Shown here: positions 24,572 through 32,913 of the stretch, piece after piece | How positions within the stretch are numbered: the stretch's first letter is position 1 | How the letters are laid out: each line of letters begins with the position of its first letter | From: Candidatus Omnitrophota bacterium | GTDB taxonomy: Bacteria; Omnitrophota; Gorgyraeia; Zapsychrales; Fredricksoniimonadaceae | Length of the DNA: 41,194 nt | Reading direction: 5' to 3' | Assembly (NCBI GenBank): GCA_903959815.1 | Contig: CAJBYM010000035.1 | Location: forward strand, 1 to 41,194 | The notes under the pieces: generated by a model | Seen by the model: only the letters and a program-made list of their open reading frames with translations | Databases searched by the model: none | What the model was told of the DNA's origin: nothing | Translations under genes and position numbers: made by a program

Positions 24572-26051
24572 CTTTTTTCACCCGCTCGTAATAATTGATA
24601 AAGATATCCAGTGCCTGCGGATTCTTCTGCTTGATCTCATTGATCTCGCGGTCGATGAGCGGCTGTGACAACCGCTTTGTGTCGTCGCTGGCAAAATCAT
24701 CCAGCCATTCCTGGAATGTCAAAACCGCGTTAAGCTTGCAGAACTTGCCTTCTGTCCCGCTACGAAGCAGATCCATGATGCATTTGCCCGTGCGGCCGCA
24801 ACGGTAACCGGCCGTGCAAAATGATGTGACATGCCCCATCGCCGCCAGATCACGGATAAGCGCGTCCAGCGAGCGCGTATCGCCAAGGATGAATTGCTGT
24901 TTATTTTCCTTCTGGGCCGTTACAACATCTGAATATCCGCCGATCTCAATGCGGGAGGACGCATCCATCTGGGTGACGCCCATCATCACCGCTTCATTGC
25001 GGATCTCGGCTTTCTCCCGTGCCGTTACGATCATGCCGGTATACGGCACAGCCAAACGAATGATCATCATGATCTTCTTGAAATCCTCATCAGATACAAG
25101 ATACGGCCAATCAGGCGTAATGATGGAATTCAGCGCGGGCTGCAAACGCGGAAAAGAGACCGTATGTGCCCCGATACCCAAGCGCTTCTCAAGTTCCTGC
25201 GTATGATAAACAAGCGCCATCAATTCAAAGCGCCAGTCATAAAGACCGAAAAGCGCCCCGATACCAACATCATCAATGCCCGCCTCCATGGCACGGTGCA
25301 TGCAATACAAGCGCCAATTATAATTCCCCTTGATCGTATTCACCGGATGCATGCGCGCATAAGTTTTCTTATGGTACGTCTCCTGGAACACCTGATACGT
25401 CCCGATACCCGCTTCATTAATACGCTTAAGGTCTGCGATAGAGAACGGCGGCGCATTAACATTCACACGGCGGATCGAATTTGTACCATTCCTTGTCTTG
25501 GTCTTAACAGAATAGATCGTCTTCAAGCTCTCGACGATATAATCCACATCGTTCTTCGGATGCTCACCGTACACAACGATCAGCCGCTTATGCCCTATCT
25601 TGCCCGCCAAAACCTCGACTTCGTGGCGGATCTCCTCGTCGTTAAGCACCTTGCGCTTGCACGTATCATTATCATGATTAAAGCCGCAATACGAACAACG
25701 GTTAACACAATAATTCCCAAGATAGAACGGTGCGAACGTCACAATGCGATTGTCATACACCTTCTGTTTCACATTAAACGCCGTCTGACGCATTTCCTCC
25801 AGCATGGCCTTGTCATTGACACGGATAAGGACCGCAACCTCATCGGTCGTCAGATCCTTGATCGCCATGGATTTCGCCAGAATAGCGCGGACCTGCTGAG
25901 GATCCGGTTCTTTGCCTTCATCGACCCTGATCTTCGCCTCGATCTCATCATCAGGGATAAAATCCCGGCCATGGTCCATGTACTTAAAGACTTCGTCCTG
26001 TTTGATCCGCGTGTTCACCCACGATGCAGGTGCTGTATGATCTACTTGCAT
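24549..26051 (-). CDS. hydG: [FeFe] hydrogenase maturase HydG (radical SAM tyrosine lyase)
   Basis: A 500-residue radical-SAM enzyme that cleaves tyrosine to supply CO and cyanide for the H-cluster. It has the motif CVNRCSYCGFNHDN (CX3CX2C, about residues 114-127), the HydG/ThiH barrel segments GEHPKN, RVNVNAPPF, YQVFQETYH and GIGALFGLYDW, and a C-terminal auxiliary-cluster region. That region is unusual. The canonical CX2CX22C would place Cys at offsets 0, 3 and 26; here it reads CTAGYRCGRTGKC with a later KFC. Offset 3 is therefore Gly, and extra Cys occur at offsets 6 and 12, while 0 and 26 are kept. The start overlaps hydF by 10 bases, with AAGG five bases upstream. Confidence 0.95.
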   Translation of the reverse strand: MQVDHTAPASWVNTRIKQDEVFKYMDHGRDFIPDDEIEAKIRVDEGKEPDPQQVRAILAKSMAIKDLTTDEVAVLIRVNDKAMLEEMRQTAFNVKQKVYDNRIVTFAPFYLGNYCVNRCSYCGFNHDNDTCKRKVLNDEEIRHEVEVLAGKIGHKRLIVVYGEHPKNDVDYIVESLKTIYSVKTKTRNGTNSIRRVNVNAPPFSIADLKRINEAGIGTYQVFQETYHKKTYARMHPVNTIKGNYNWRLYCMHRAMEAGIDDVGIGALFGLYDWRFELMALVYHTQELEKRLGIGAHTVSFPRLQPALNSIITPDWPYLVSDEDFKKIMMIIRLAVPYTGMIVTAREKAEIRNEAVMMGVTQMDASSRIEIGGYSDVVTAQKENKQQFILGDTRSLDALIRDLAAMGHVTSFCTAGYRCGRTGKCIMDLLRSGTEGKFCKLNAVLTFQEWLDDFASDDTKRLSQPLIDREINEIKQKNPQALDIFINYYERVKKGERDLYL

Positions 26052-27292
26052 AACAACCTTTCTTTCTCAAATGCATCAAGTGCCGACGAGAACGGCGCTA
26101 AGACGCGTTGTAAAACACCCTGAACAAAAGAAATACCCAAGCCATAATTCGTAATGGGCACACCTTCTTCTTTAGCCTGTTGAATACGGAACAGCATCTC
26201 ACCGCGGGTCAACATGCATGAACCGCAATGAACGATCAACGTGTAGTCTGCCAAATTCTGAGGATAATCGCGTCCCGCACAATGATCAACAACAAGGTCG
26301 CCGCCCACGTACTGCCTCAGCCATCGCGGGATCTTGACCCGTCCTATATCATCTTGTGCAGCATGATGCGAACAGCTTTCCGCTATCAGCACCTTGTCGC
26401 CCGGTTTAAGTGCTTCAATACGGGCCGCACCGCGTGCCAGCTCTGAGAGATCGCCCTTGAACCGCGCCAACAGAATCGAAAATGTCGTACACTTCACACC
26501 GACGGGTGTATCTGCAACCACTTTCATCACCACTTGGGAATCACAGACCACAAGGTCCGGCGGTGTCTTTAAACGTGCAAGTGCCGCCGCATATTCACGC
26601 TCTTTGACCACAACAATGATCGCATCATTATCCAAGGCATCGCGGATCGCCTGAACCTGCGGTAAAATAAGACGCCCCTTGGGTGCCTGTAGATCTATCG
26701 GTACCACCAGAACAAGAAGCCCTCCAGGCGGGACAAGATCTCCCAAAAGCGCGGGTGGCCTTAAGAAATCTTCAGGACAAAGCTGAATGAGATGCCGTTT
26801 AAACTCACGTAATCCATCCTCACGAGCGGCTTTATCCAAGCTTGAACAGACCAGAACCTTATCCGTTTCCCGACGTACAGACATAAGGAAATCATCCGCG
26901 AGAGGACCAAGGTCCGCCTTGTTGACAACAATAAGCAGCGGCTTTTGACGTGATTTAAGCTCTTGAACGAAACTTTCCTCAACAGGACCCCAGACACCCG
27001 GCTCGATAAGAAGCACCGAAATATCCGAACGGTCAAGCGCGCGGCGCGTACGCTCCATGCGTTTTTCGCCCAGCACAGAATGATCATCAAGTCCCGCTGT
27101 ATCCAGGAACATGACAGGACCAATAGGCAAAAGCTCCATGGCCTTCTCAACCACATCCGTCGTCGTTCCAGCCACAGGGGACGTGATCGCCACATCCTGC
27201 CCCGCGATCATGTTAAGGAAGCTAGACTTGCCCACGTTCGTACGGCCGAACAACCCGATCTGAAGTCTTAATGATTTAGGTGTTTTATCCAT
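26042..27292 (-). CDS. hydF: [FeFe] hydrogenase maturase HydF (GTPase scaffold)
   Basis: A 416-residue scaffold on which the two-iron part of the H-cluster is assembled before delivery to HydA. The N-terminal GTPase domain has the P-loop GRTNVGKSS (16-24), DTAGLDD and NKADLG. The middle part is the dimerisation domain. The C-terminal cluster domain has the ligands in CSHH, HCAGRDYP and HCGSCML, matching CXHX(about 45)HCX2C. ATG 27292 is chosen because MDKTPKSLRLQIGLFGRTN is the normal family start and AAGG lies upstream. The frame stays open for 41 more codons to a TTG at 27415. It overlaps hydG by 10 bases. Confidence 0.95.
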   Translation of the reverse strand: MDKTPKSLRLQIGLFGRTNVGKSSFLNMIAGQDVAITSPVAGTTTDVVEKAMELLPIGPVMFLDTAGLDDHSVLGEKRMERTRRALDRSDISVLLIEPGVWGPVEESFVQELKSRQKPLLIVVNKADLGPLADDFLMSVRRETDKVLVCSSLDKAAREDGLREFKRHLIQLCPEDFLRPPALLGDLVPPGGLLVLVVPIDLQAPKGRLILPQVQAIRDALDNDAIIVVVKEREYAAALARLKTPPDLVVCDSQVVMKVVADTPVGVKCTTFSILLARFKGDLSELARGAARIEALKPGDKVLIAESCSHHAAQDDIGRVKIPRWLRQYVGGDLVVDHCAGRDYPQNLADYTLIVHCGSCMLTRGEMLFRIQQAKEEGVPITNYGLGISFVQGVLQRVLAPFSSALDAFEKERLLCK

Positions 27293-27423
27293 ATGATCTA
27301 CCTTACTCAAAAATCCGGCACTGGTTTTGCAAACGGGCTTGCACAGTTCTTTGCAGGACGCCTCGCAGGGGCGGCCAAACGTTCCGAAAAAGAACGCAGC
27401 AAGACCGAAAAGCAAAACCAGGT

Positions 27424-28797
27424 CTATTTCCTGTAACCCAAACCAACGAGATTATGAGGAGAAAGAACCTTATCCACGGTCTCAACACCAAGTCGCGCCG
27501 TCAGGAACGCCCGTAAATTCTCCTCTTCTGCCGCATCAAATTCTTTAAGCAGTTCATTACAACGGTCATACCCCACGACTGGAAGGAACGCTGTAATGAT
27601 CGTGCGGCTCCTGTCAAAATAATAACGACAACGCGACTCATCCGCCGTAACCCCGTCAATATGACGCACCAGCATCACGCTTGTATTGCTCAAAAGTTCA
27701 AGCGATCCCAAGAGGGCATCCGCCAGAAGCGGCATGAATTCCACGATCTGTCCCGTACCACGCGATGCAGCCTCGGTGACCAGCATGTCATTCGCAAAAA
27801 CTTTAAGCGCAGCCTGTACCGCCGCCTCAAGGACAACAGGATTCACCTTCCCTGGCATGATCGATGAGCCGGCCTGGACCGCGGGAAGTTTGATCTCACC
27901 GAGCATGTTCATAAGCCGAAGGTCATTGGCAACTTTAAGAATATCGACCGCATGGGCCTTCAATATCCCGGACACTTCCACGAACACATCCGCGTTGGCC
28001 GTCTCTCCCACAACATTTTCAGCCCTTGATAATCCCAGCCCTGTTACTTCGCGCAACTTTTCAATGACCAAAAAGATATAATCACGCGGTGCCCCGATAC
28101 CCGTCCCCACCGCTGTGCCGCCCATATTAACGACCCGAAGACGCTCCTCACATTTGAACGTACGCCAACGATCGCGACCGATCGCCTCGGCCCAGCCCGA
28201 GAACTCTGCACCCAGCGTGAGCGGCACCGCATCCTGCATTTCAGTCCGGCCAAGCTTCACGATGGACGCGAATTCTTTTTCCTTGCGCTGTAAAGCACCC
28301 TGAAGTTCCGCGATGCCCGCACTCAAAGACCGCAACTGTATAATGGCCGCCACCTTAACCGCCGTTGGATAAACATCATTCGTCGACTGATGAAGATTCA
28401 CATCATCCAACGGATGAAGTTCCTTATAGTCCCCCTTCGCATGCCCCATCATCTCAAGACCGCGGTTCGCGAGAACTTCATTCACATTCATATGCGTGGA
28501 TGTGCCGGCGCCGCCCTGCAAGGCATCCACGGGAAAGTGCCCTTGAAGTTCACCAGCCACGATCTCCTCACAGGCGGCCATGATCACCTGTGCTTTCTCA
28601 GGCGCAAGATAACCCAGATCGCTATTAGCCTTGGCACAAGCTTTCTTGACCATGGCGATCGCCCGGATCAAAGACAAAGAAACCCGTCTGCCACTTAAAG
28701 AAAAGTTCTCTATGGCACGCTGCGTATGAATGCCCCAATACACCGATGAAGGCAGTACCTTTTCACCCAGCATGTCATGTTCTATACGTGTATCCAT
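27424..28797 (-). CDS. aspA: Aspartate ammonia-lyase
   Basis: A 457-residue fumarase/aspartase-superfamily enzyme that splits aspartate to fumarate and ammonia. It has the family signatures GGAGTSTHMNVNEVLAN, HPLDDVNLHQSTNDVYPTA (substrate-binding TND), GRTEMQDAVP and the mobile loop GSSIMPGKVNP (about residue 315). The length is typical. The ribosome-binding site AGGGA precedes the ATG. It lies between the TM1266-type regulator and hydF in the maturation operon, a neighbourhood known from other hydrogenase loci. A plausible role is local supply of ammonia for the amine bridge of the H-cluster; ordinary aspartate fermentation is the alternative. Confidence 0.93.
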   Translation of the reverse strand: MDTRIEHDMLGEKVLPSSVYWGIHTQRAIENFSLSGRRVSLSLIRAIAMVKKACAKANSDLGYLAPEKAQVIMAACEEIVAGELQGHFPVDALQGGAGTSTHMNVNEVLANRGLEMMGHAKGDYKELHPLDDVNLHQSTNDVYPTAVKVAAIIQLRSLSAGIAELQGALQRKEKEFASIVKLGRTEMQDAVPLTLGAEFSGWAEAIGRDRWRTFKCEERLRVVNMGGTAVGTGIGAPRDYIFLVIEKLREVTGLGLSRAENVVGETANADVFVEVSGILKAHAVDILKVANDLRLMNMLGEIKLPAVQAGSSIMPGKVNPVVLEAAVQAALKVFANDMLVTEAASRGTGQIVEFMPLLADALLGSLELLSNTSVMLVRHIDGVTADESRCRYYFDRSRTIITAFLPVVGYDRCNELLKEFDAAEEENLRAFLTARLGVETVDKVLSPHNLVGLGYRK

Positions 28798-28810
28798 AGA
28801 TCCCTCATGC

Positions 28811-28831
28811 GGGCGGGTTTAAAACCCGCCC
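28811..28831. repeat. Palindrome upstream of aspA
   Basis: GGGCGGGTTT-A-AAACCCGCCC, with perfect 10-bp arms, lies in the 45-base gap between the TM1266-type gene and aspA. It is similar in kind, but not identical, to the two palindromes near 29108 and 29258. Confidence 0.85.
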
Positions 28832-28842
28832 CTGCACAACGA

Positions 28843-29088
28843 TTAATTCTTGGCCAAAGCTGAACGCACGGTCACCCCTTCGATCGCTCCCAATTTCCCC
28901 GTCAATGCCCCCAATTCATCGGTCGACATATCCACCGTAAGTGTGATCACGCGGCAATGGCGCTCTTTATAAGGAAGCCCGACCCGCGCTACGATCTCCT
29001 CCCCATATTCAGATAAAACCTTGTTCACCAAAGGTGCGGCCTTCAAACGATCTTCTATAATGATGCCGACAAAACCTAATCTTTTCAT
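28843..29088 (-). CDS. TM1266-type iron-only hydrogenase system regulator
   Basis: An 81-residue protein with the ACT-like (NikR C-terminal-like) beta-alpha-beta fold of the family named after Thermotoga maritima TM1266, found beside [FeFe] hydrogenase genes and annotated as a putative hydrogenase system regulator. Its signatures are MKRLGFVGIIIEDR, ARVGLPYKERHCRVITLTVD and LGALTGKLGAIEGVTVRSAL. It has no DNA-binding domain, so it may act as a small sensor or protein partner. ATG 29088 has AGGGG five bases upstream. A longer reading to 29181 only translates a REP palindrome. It leads the operon with aspA, hydF, hydG, orf91 and hydE. Confidence 0.9.
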   Translation of the reverse strand: MKRLGFVGIIIEDRLKAAPLVNKVLSEYGEEIVARVGLPYKERHCRVITLTVDMSTDELGALTGKLGAIEGVTVRSALAKN

Positions 29089-29107
29089 ATTAACCCCTGA
29101 TATGTAA

Positions 29108-29127
29108 GGGCGGTTCATGAACCGCCC
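29108..29127. repeat. REP-like perfect palindrome, copy 1
   Basis: GGGCGGTTCATGAACCGCCC, a perfect 20-bp palindrome lying 20 bases upstream of the TM1266-type start codon. An identical copy is at 29258-29277. Confidence 0.95.
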
Positions 29128-29142
29128 CCTACCCATAATAAG

Positions 29143-29175
29143 AAAATACCCCGGTCCTGCATAACAGGGCCGGGG
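29143..29175 (-). terminator. Terminator of the hnd operon
   Basis: A hairpin CCCCGG-T-CCTG-N5-CAGG-G-CCGGGG (29149-29175) with one T/G bulge pair. On the minus strand it is followed by TATTTTCTTATT. It lies about 110 bases past the hndD stop and separates the hnd and maturation operons. Confidence 0.8.
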
Positions 29176-29257
29176 CATCAAGATCTCTTCTTGCCTTCCG
29201 ATCCCTTAGCTTCAGCCGCTTTTTAAAAGCGCCCTGGCCGCAGGTCTGATGTTGTAC

Positions 29258-29277
29258 GGGCGGTTCATGAACCGCCC
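29258..29277. repeat. REP-like perfect palindrome, copy 2
   Basis: The same 20-bp palindrome as at 29108-29127, seven bases past the hndD stop codon. Confidence 0.95.
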
Positions 29278-29284
29278 CAACACA

Positions 29285-31045
29285 TTATTTTGTATACAAA
29301 GGTCTAGACTTGTACGTCGTATGCAAAAGCTCATGCGCCTTGTGCGACAACGGCTTTTCCAAAAACTCCCTGTAAAGCTGCTGAACATACGGATTCTCAT
29401 GCGAACAGCGGCGTTCAAGGCCAGCATCCTCATCGTAAAGGCCTTTTGCACGCTGCTTACGGATCTCATCATTGACCATATACGGCTGACCACCGCCGCC
29501 CACACATCCGCCAGGGCACGCCATAACCTCAATGAAATGATACGGCACCGGCTGATTATTAAGCACAGCTTCCCGCACCTTATCCATAACGAACTTAACA
29601 TTCTTAAGCCCGTGTGCCACCGCAATTTTAACCTCAGTTCCCTTAACATTCACGGTCGTTTCTTTAACACCCTGTAATCCTCGCACCGCCGTAAAATTCA
29701 CATCCTGTAAATTTTCATTCGTGATCGCAAAATAAGCTGTGCGCAGCGCCGCTTCCATAACACCACCTGTCGCACCAAAGATCGTACCCGCGCCCGCATA
29801 ATCACCCAGCATCAGATCAGCATCTTCGTCGGGTAATTTCTTGAAATCAATACCCGCCTGCTTGATCATACGAATAAGCTCGCGCGTCGTCAAAGACACG
29901 TCCACATCCTGGAAACCGGACGAAGCCATTTCCTTGGCACGGGTAATCTCATACTTCTTGGCCGTACACGGCATGATCGAAATAACCTTGATCTTAGCCG
30001 GATCAATATTCTTCTTTTGCGCATAATACGTTTTGGCCATAGCCCCGACCATTTCATGCGGACTCTTTGCCGATGAAAAAAGGCTGATCATATCCCCGTA
30101 ATACTTTTCAAGATAATCGACCCACGCCGGGCAACAACTTGTGATCAAAGGCAACGGACCTTTCTTATGAACAAAGCGCTCGACAAATTCTGTGCCTTCT
30201 TCCATGATCGTCAAATCCGCACCGAAATTTGTATCAAAGACCGCCTCGAATCCCAGACGGCGCAAAAGCGCATAAAGCTTCTTGGTCAAATTCGTCCCCA
30301 CCGGATAACCAAACCCCTCGCCTACAGCCACACGCACGGCAGGTGCGATCTGGACCACACAATGATTGGCCGGATCCTGCAACATGGACCAAACCTTTTG
30401 TGTTTCATCATTCTCGCAAATGGCACCCGTCGGACAATGGGCCGAACACTGGCCGCAACGCACGCAGGGAGATTCCGCAAGCTTGATATCACCCGCCGGA
30501 GAAATGCGCGTCTCAAACCCTCTGTCAATGAATGACAAGGCCCAGACATCCTGCATGTTCTGACAAACATCGATGCAACGACCGCACTTGATGCATTTTT
30601 TAGGCTCAAGGATGATCGTCCCTGTGGATTTATCGACCGGGATATTCGGTAAAAGCCGTTCAAACCGGTCATCACGGATACCAAATTCCGCACAGATCTT
30701 CTGCAATTCACAATCATTGTTCCGGCCGCACACCAGACAATCCGTCGGGTGGTTCGAAAGGATAAGCTCAAGCACCGTCCGGCGGGTCTGAACGATATCG
30801 GGATCATGCGTAACAATATCCATCCCCTCTTCGATCGGCGTACAGCAGGCCCGCAGCATCTTGCGGTTCCCCTTGGCCTTTACAATGCAAATACCACAAC
30901 CCGCTGATGGCGCAAGGTCCGCATGCTTGCAAAGGGTCGGGATCTTCACCTGAACTTTTTGTGCGGCTTCAAGGATCGTTGTCCCGTGGTCCACCTCGAC
31001 CGGGAATCCATTGATATTCGCTTTAACTCTAATGACCGTCGACAT
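29285..31045 (-). CDS. hndD: [FeFe] hydrogenase catalytic subunit HndD
   Basis: A 586-residue catalytic subunit. Domains: [2Fe-2S] ferredoxin (CKHADLAPSAGCGIC and a later Cys), His-Cys3 [4Fe-4S] motif (HPTDCLVCGRNNDC), two [4Fe-4S] motifs (CIKCGRCIDVC, CVRCGQCSAHCP) and a complete H-cluster domain with TSCCPAW, MPCTAKKYE and EVMACPGGCVGGGGQP, ending in the small-subunit-like tail HKAHELLHTTYKSR. There is no C-terminal thioredoxin-like domain, unlike the first HydA in this window. With HndA, B and C upstream it matches the four-subunit NAD(P)-linked, electron-bifurcating Hnd hydrogenase described in Desulfovibrio fructosivorans. AAGGAG lies seven bases before the ATG. A 112-base structured spacer separates it from hndC. 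Confidence 0.95.
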   Translation of the reverse strand: MSTVIRVKANINGFPVEVDHGTTILEAAQKVQVKIPTLCKHADLAPSAGCGICIVKAKGNRKMLRACCTPIEEGMDIVTHDPDIVQTRRTVLELILSNHPTDCLVCGRNNDCELQKICAEFGIRDDRFERLLPNIPVDKSTGTIILEPKKCIKCGRCIDVCQNMQDVWALSFIDRGFETRISPAGDIKLAESPCVRCGQCSAHCPTGAICENDETQKVWSMLQDPANHCVVQIAPAVRVAVGEGFGYPVGTNLTKKLYALLRRLGFEAVFDTNFGADLTIMEEGTEFVERFVHKKGPLPLITSCCPAWVDYLEKYYGDMISLFSSAKSPHEMVGAMAKTYYAQKKNIDPAKIKVISIMPCTAKKYEITRAKEMASSGFQDVDVSLTTRELIRMIKQAGIDFKKLPDEDADLMLGDYAGAGTIFGATGGVMEAALRTAYFAITNENLQDVNFTAVRGLQGVKETTVNVKGTEVKIAVAHGLKNVKFVMDKVREAVLNNQPVPYHFIEVMACPGGCVGGGGQPYMVNDEIRKQRAKGLYDEDAGLERRCSHENPYVQQLYREFLEKPLSHKAHELLHTTYKSRPLYTK

Positions 31046-31058
31046 TGAATGGCTCCTT

Positions 31059-31135
31059 AAAAAAATTTTCTATGAAAATTTTTTTAACTCCCGATCGCCA
31101 CGACAGCTCTACGAGCTGACGGGCACGAGGGAGTT
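31059..31135 (-). promoter_or_regulatory. Structured intercistronic spacer between hndC and hndD
   Basis: Two hairpins lie back to back. The first is AACTCCC (31086-31092) with GGGAGTT (31129-31135), enclosing CAGCTC-TAC-GAGCTG (31104-31118). The second is the A/T stem AAAAAAATTTTC-TAT-GAAAATTTTTTT (31059-31085), perfect over 12 bp and ending in seven Ts on the minus strand, immediately before the ribosome-binding site of hndD. They may tune transcript stability, partial termination or hndD translation. Confidence 0.7.
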
Positions 31136-31157
31136 TCCTTTAATAAAAGATTACTGC

Positions 31158-32891
31158 CTACTGCCGTACGACAGCGCTACATTTACACACTTCGTAACAA
31201 TTCCCGCAACCGATACACTTAGCCATATCGATCGTATATTTACTCTGGCGGTCGCCGCTAATAGCCTTAACCGGACAGTTGCGCACACATAAACCGCACG
31301 CCGTACAGCGATCCTTATTGATGCCATAAGACACCAGGCTGGCGCACTTACCCGACGGGCATTTCTTGTCGATGATATGGGCCTTATATTCATCATCAAA
31401 GTACTTCATGGTTGAAAGCACAGGATTGGCCGCTGTCTGGCCAAGGCCGCACAACGATGCTTTTTGCATGGCCTGGGCGATTTGGTTAAGCTTGACCATA
31501 TCCTCAAGATCCCCATTACCTTCCGAGATCTTCTTAAGGATATGCAGCATCTGCGTTCCACCTAAACGGCAAGGCACACATTTGCCGCAAGACTCATCCA
31601 CACAAAAACCAAGATAAAACTTGGAAATATCAACCATGCAGTCATTTTCATCCATAACGATCATGCCGCCCGAGCCCATGATAGAGCCCAGTTTCTGCAG
31701 ACTTTCATATTCCACCGGCGTGTCAAAGAATTGCTCCGGGATCACACCACCCGACGGACCTCCAGTTTGAATTGCTTTGATCGCCCGATTATCCAGAACG
31801 CCGCCGCCGATATCAAAAACGATCTCACGGAGCGTGGTCCCCATGGGCACTTCGACAAGGCCGGAGTTCTTGACCTTACCCGTCAAGGCGAACACCTTGG
31901 TGCCCTTGGACCCCTCAGTGCCGATCTTACCAAAAGCCTCTCCACCCTTTAGAAAGATATACGGGACATTCGCCAGGGTCTCAACATTATTGATGGCCGT
32001 AGGTTTACCCCAAAGTCCCTTGATCGACGGGAACGGCGGCCGTGGCCGCGGATAACCGCGAAGCCCTTCCACAGATGCGATCAACGCGGTCTCTTCACCG
32101 CACACAAAAGCACCTGCTCCTAAGCGGATCTCGATATCAAAATCAAACCCTGAACCAAAAATGTCCTTGCCCAAAAGCCCCTTGGTATAACACACATCAA
32201 TGGCCTTCTGAATGCGCTCAACGGCGAGAGGATACTCGGCGCGAATATAAAAAATACCATGCTTAGCCGCCATGGCAAAGCCGCCGATCACCATACCCTC
32301 GATCACCGAATGAGGATCACCTTCCAGCACAGAACGGTCCATATAAGCACCGGGGTCGCCTTCATCACCGTTACAAATGATATACTTCTCATCTCCCTTG
32401 ACACCCCGGGTGATGTTCCACTTCATCCACGTCGGAAAACCCGCGCCACCCCTACCGCGAAGGCCAGCCCTCTTCATTTCTTCAATAACTCTTTCCGGTC
32501 CCATGGCCAAGGCATTAGCCAAACCCTGATATCCGTCATGAGCGATATAATCATCAATGCTTTCAGGATCAATGATGCCGCAATTTCTCAACACAAGCCG
32601 CATCTGCTTGTTTTTCTTATCGAACACAAGGCCTTCGATCTTCTCTCCATTAAGGATCGTTTTTTGAACAATATCGGGAATGCTGGCATTTTGTAAATTG
32701 ATATAAACAAAACCCTCTGGTATGACCTTTGCAACGATCCCTTTGTCATATACGCCGATATTAGACACAACGACAACCTGCGCCTTATCGGTCAGGCCGT
32801 TATCACGTAAATAACTGTTGAGCGACACATAAAAGTCACGCAGTTCTTTTTTCAGACTGCCGTTTGTGTCTTGCAGAAGAATACGTTTCAT
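31158..32891 (-). CDS. hndC: Hydrogenase NAD(P)H/FMN subunit HndC (NuoF-like)
   Basis: A 577-residue NuoF-family flavoprotein: GLRGRGGAGFPTWMKW and CNGDEGDPGAYMDR (FMN/nucleotide site), GAGAFVCGEETALIASVEG, the [4Fe-4S] motif SCGKCVPCRLGG, and two C-terminal [4Fe-4S] motifs (CTACGLCVRNCP, CIGCGNCYEVCK). The first 100 residues occupy the place of the thioredoxin-like [2Fe-2S] domain seen in HydB but contain no Cys, so that domain has lost its cluster. ATG 32891 is chosen over 32984 because the longer form would overlap hndB, and because the preceding 31 residues are not family-like. It lies 22 bases after hndB. Confidence 0.93.
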   Translation of the reverse strand: MKRILLQDTNGSLKKELRDFYVSLNSYLRDNGLTDKAQVVVVSNIGVYDKGIVAKVIPEGFVYINLQNASIPDIVQKTILNGEKIEGLVFDKKNKQMRLVLRNCGIIDPESIDDYIAHDGYQGLANALAMGPERVIEEMKRAGLRGRGGAGFPTWMKWNITRGVKGDEKYIICNGDEGDPGAYMDRSVLEGDPHSVIEGMVIGGFAMAAKHGIFYIRAEYPLAVERIQKAIDVCYTKGLLGKDIFGSGFDFDIEIRLGAGAFVCGEETALIASVEGLRGYPRPRPPFPSIKGLWGKPTAINNVETLANVPYIFLKGGEAFGKIGTEGSKGTKVFALTGKVKNSGLVEVPMGTTLREIVFDIGGGVLDNRAIKAIQTGGPSGGVIPEQFFDTPVEYESLQKLGSIMGSGGMIVMDENDCMVDISKFYLGFCVDESCGKCVPCRLGGTQMLHILKKISEGNGDLEDMVKLNQIAQAMQKASLCGLGQTAANPVLSTMKYFDDEYKAHIIDKKCPSGKCASLVSYGINKDRCTACGLCVRNCPVKAISGDRQSKYTIDMAKCIGCGNCYEVCKCSAVVRQ

Positions 32892-32913
32892 GTTTTTCCC
32901 TTTTGTATCCGCA

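Noticed and set aside
25164-26123. Long plus-strand open frame (319 codons) opposite hydG
   Set aside because: Antisense shadow of hydG; composition rich in Arg, His and Ile as expected for the complement of this codon usage.
29089-29181. 31-residue N-terminal extension of the TM1266-type protein (contains MNRPYIS)
   Set aside because: It merely translates the REP palindrome and part of the terminator; AGGGG lies before the inner ATG at 29088.
28811-29277. Repeated palindromes considered as a CRISPR array
   Set aside because: Only two identical units, perfectly self-complementary, spacing unequal, with genes and a terminator between; no cas genes.
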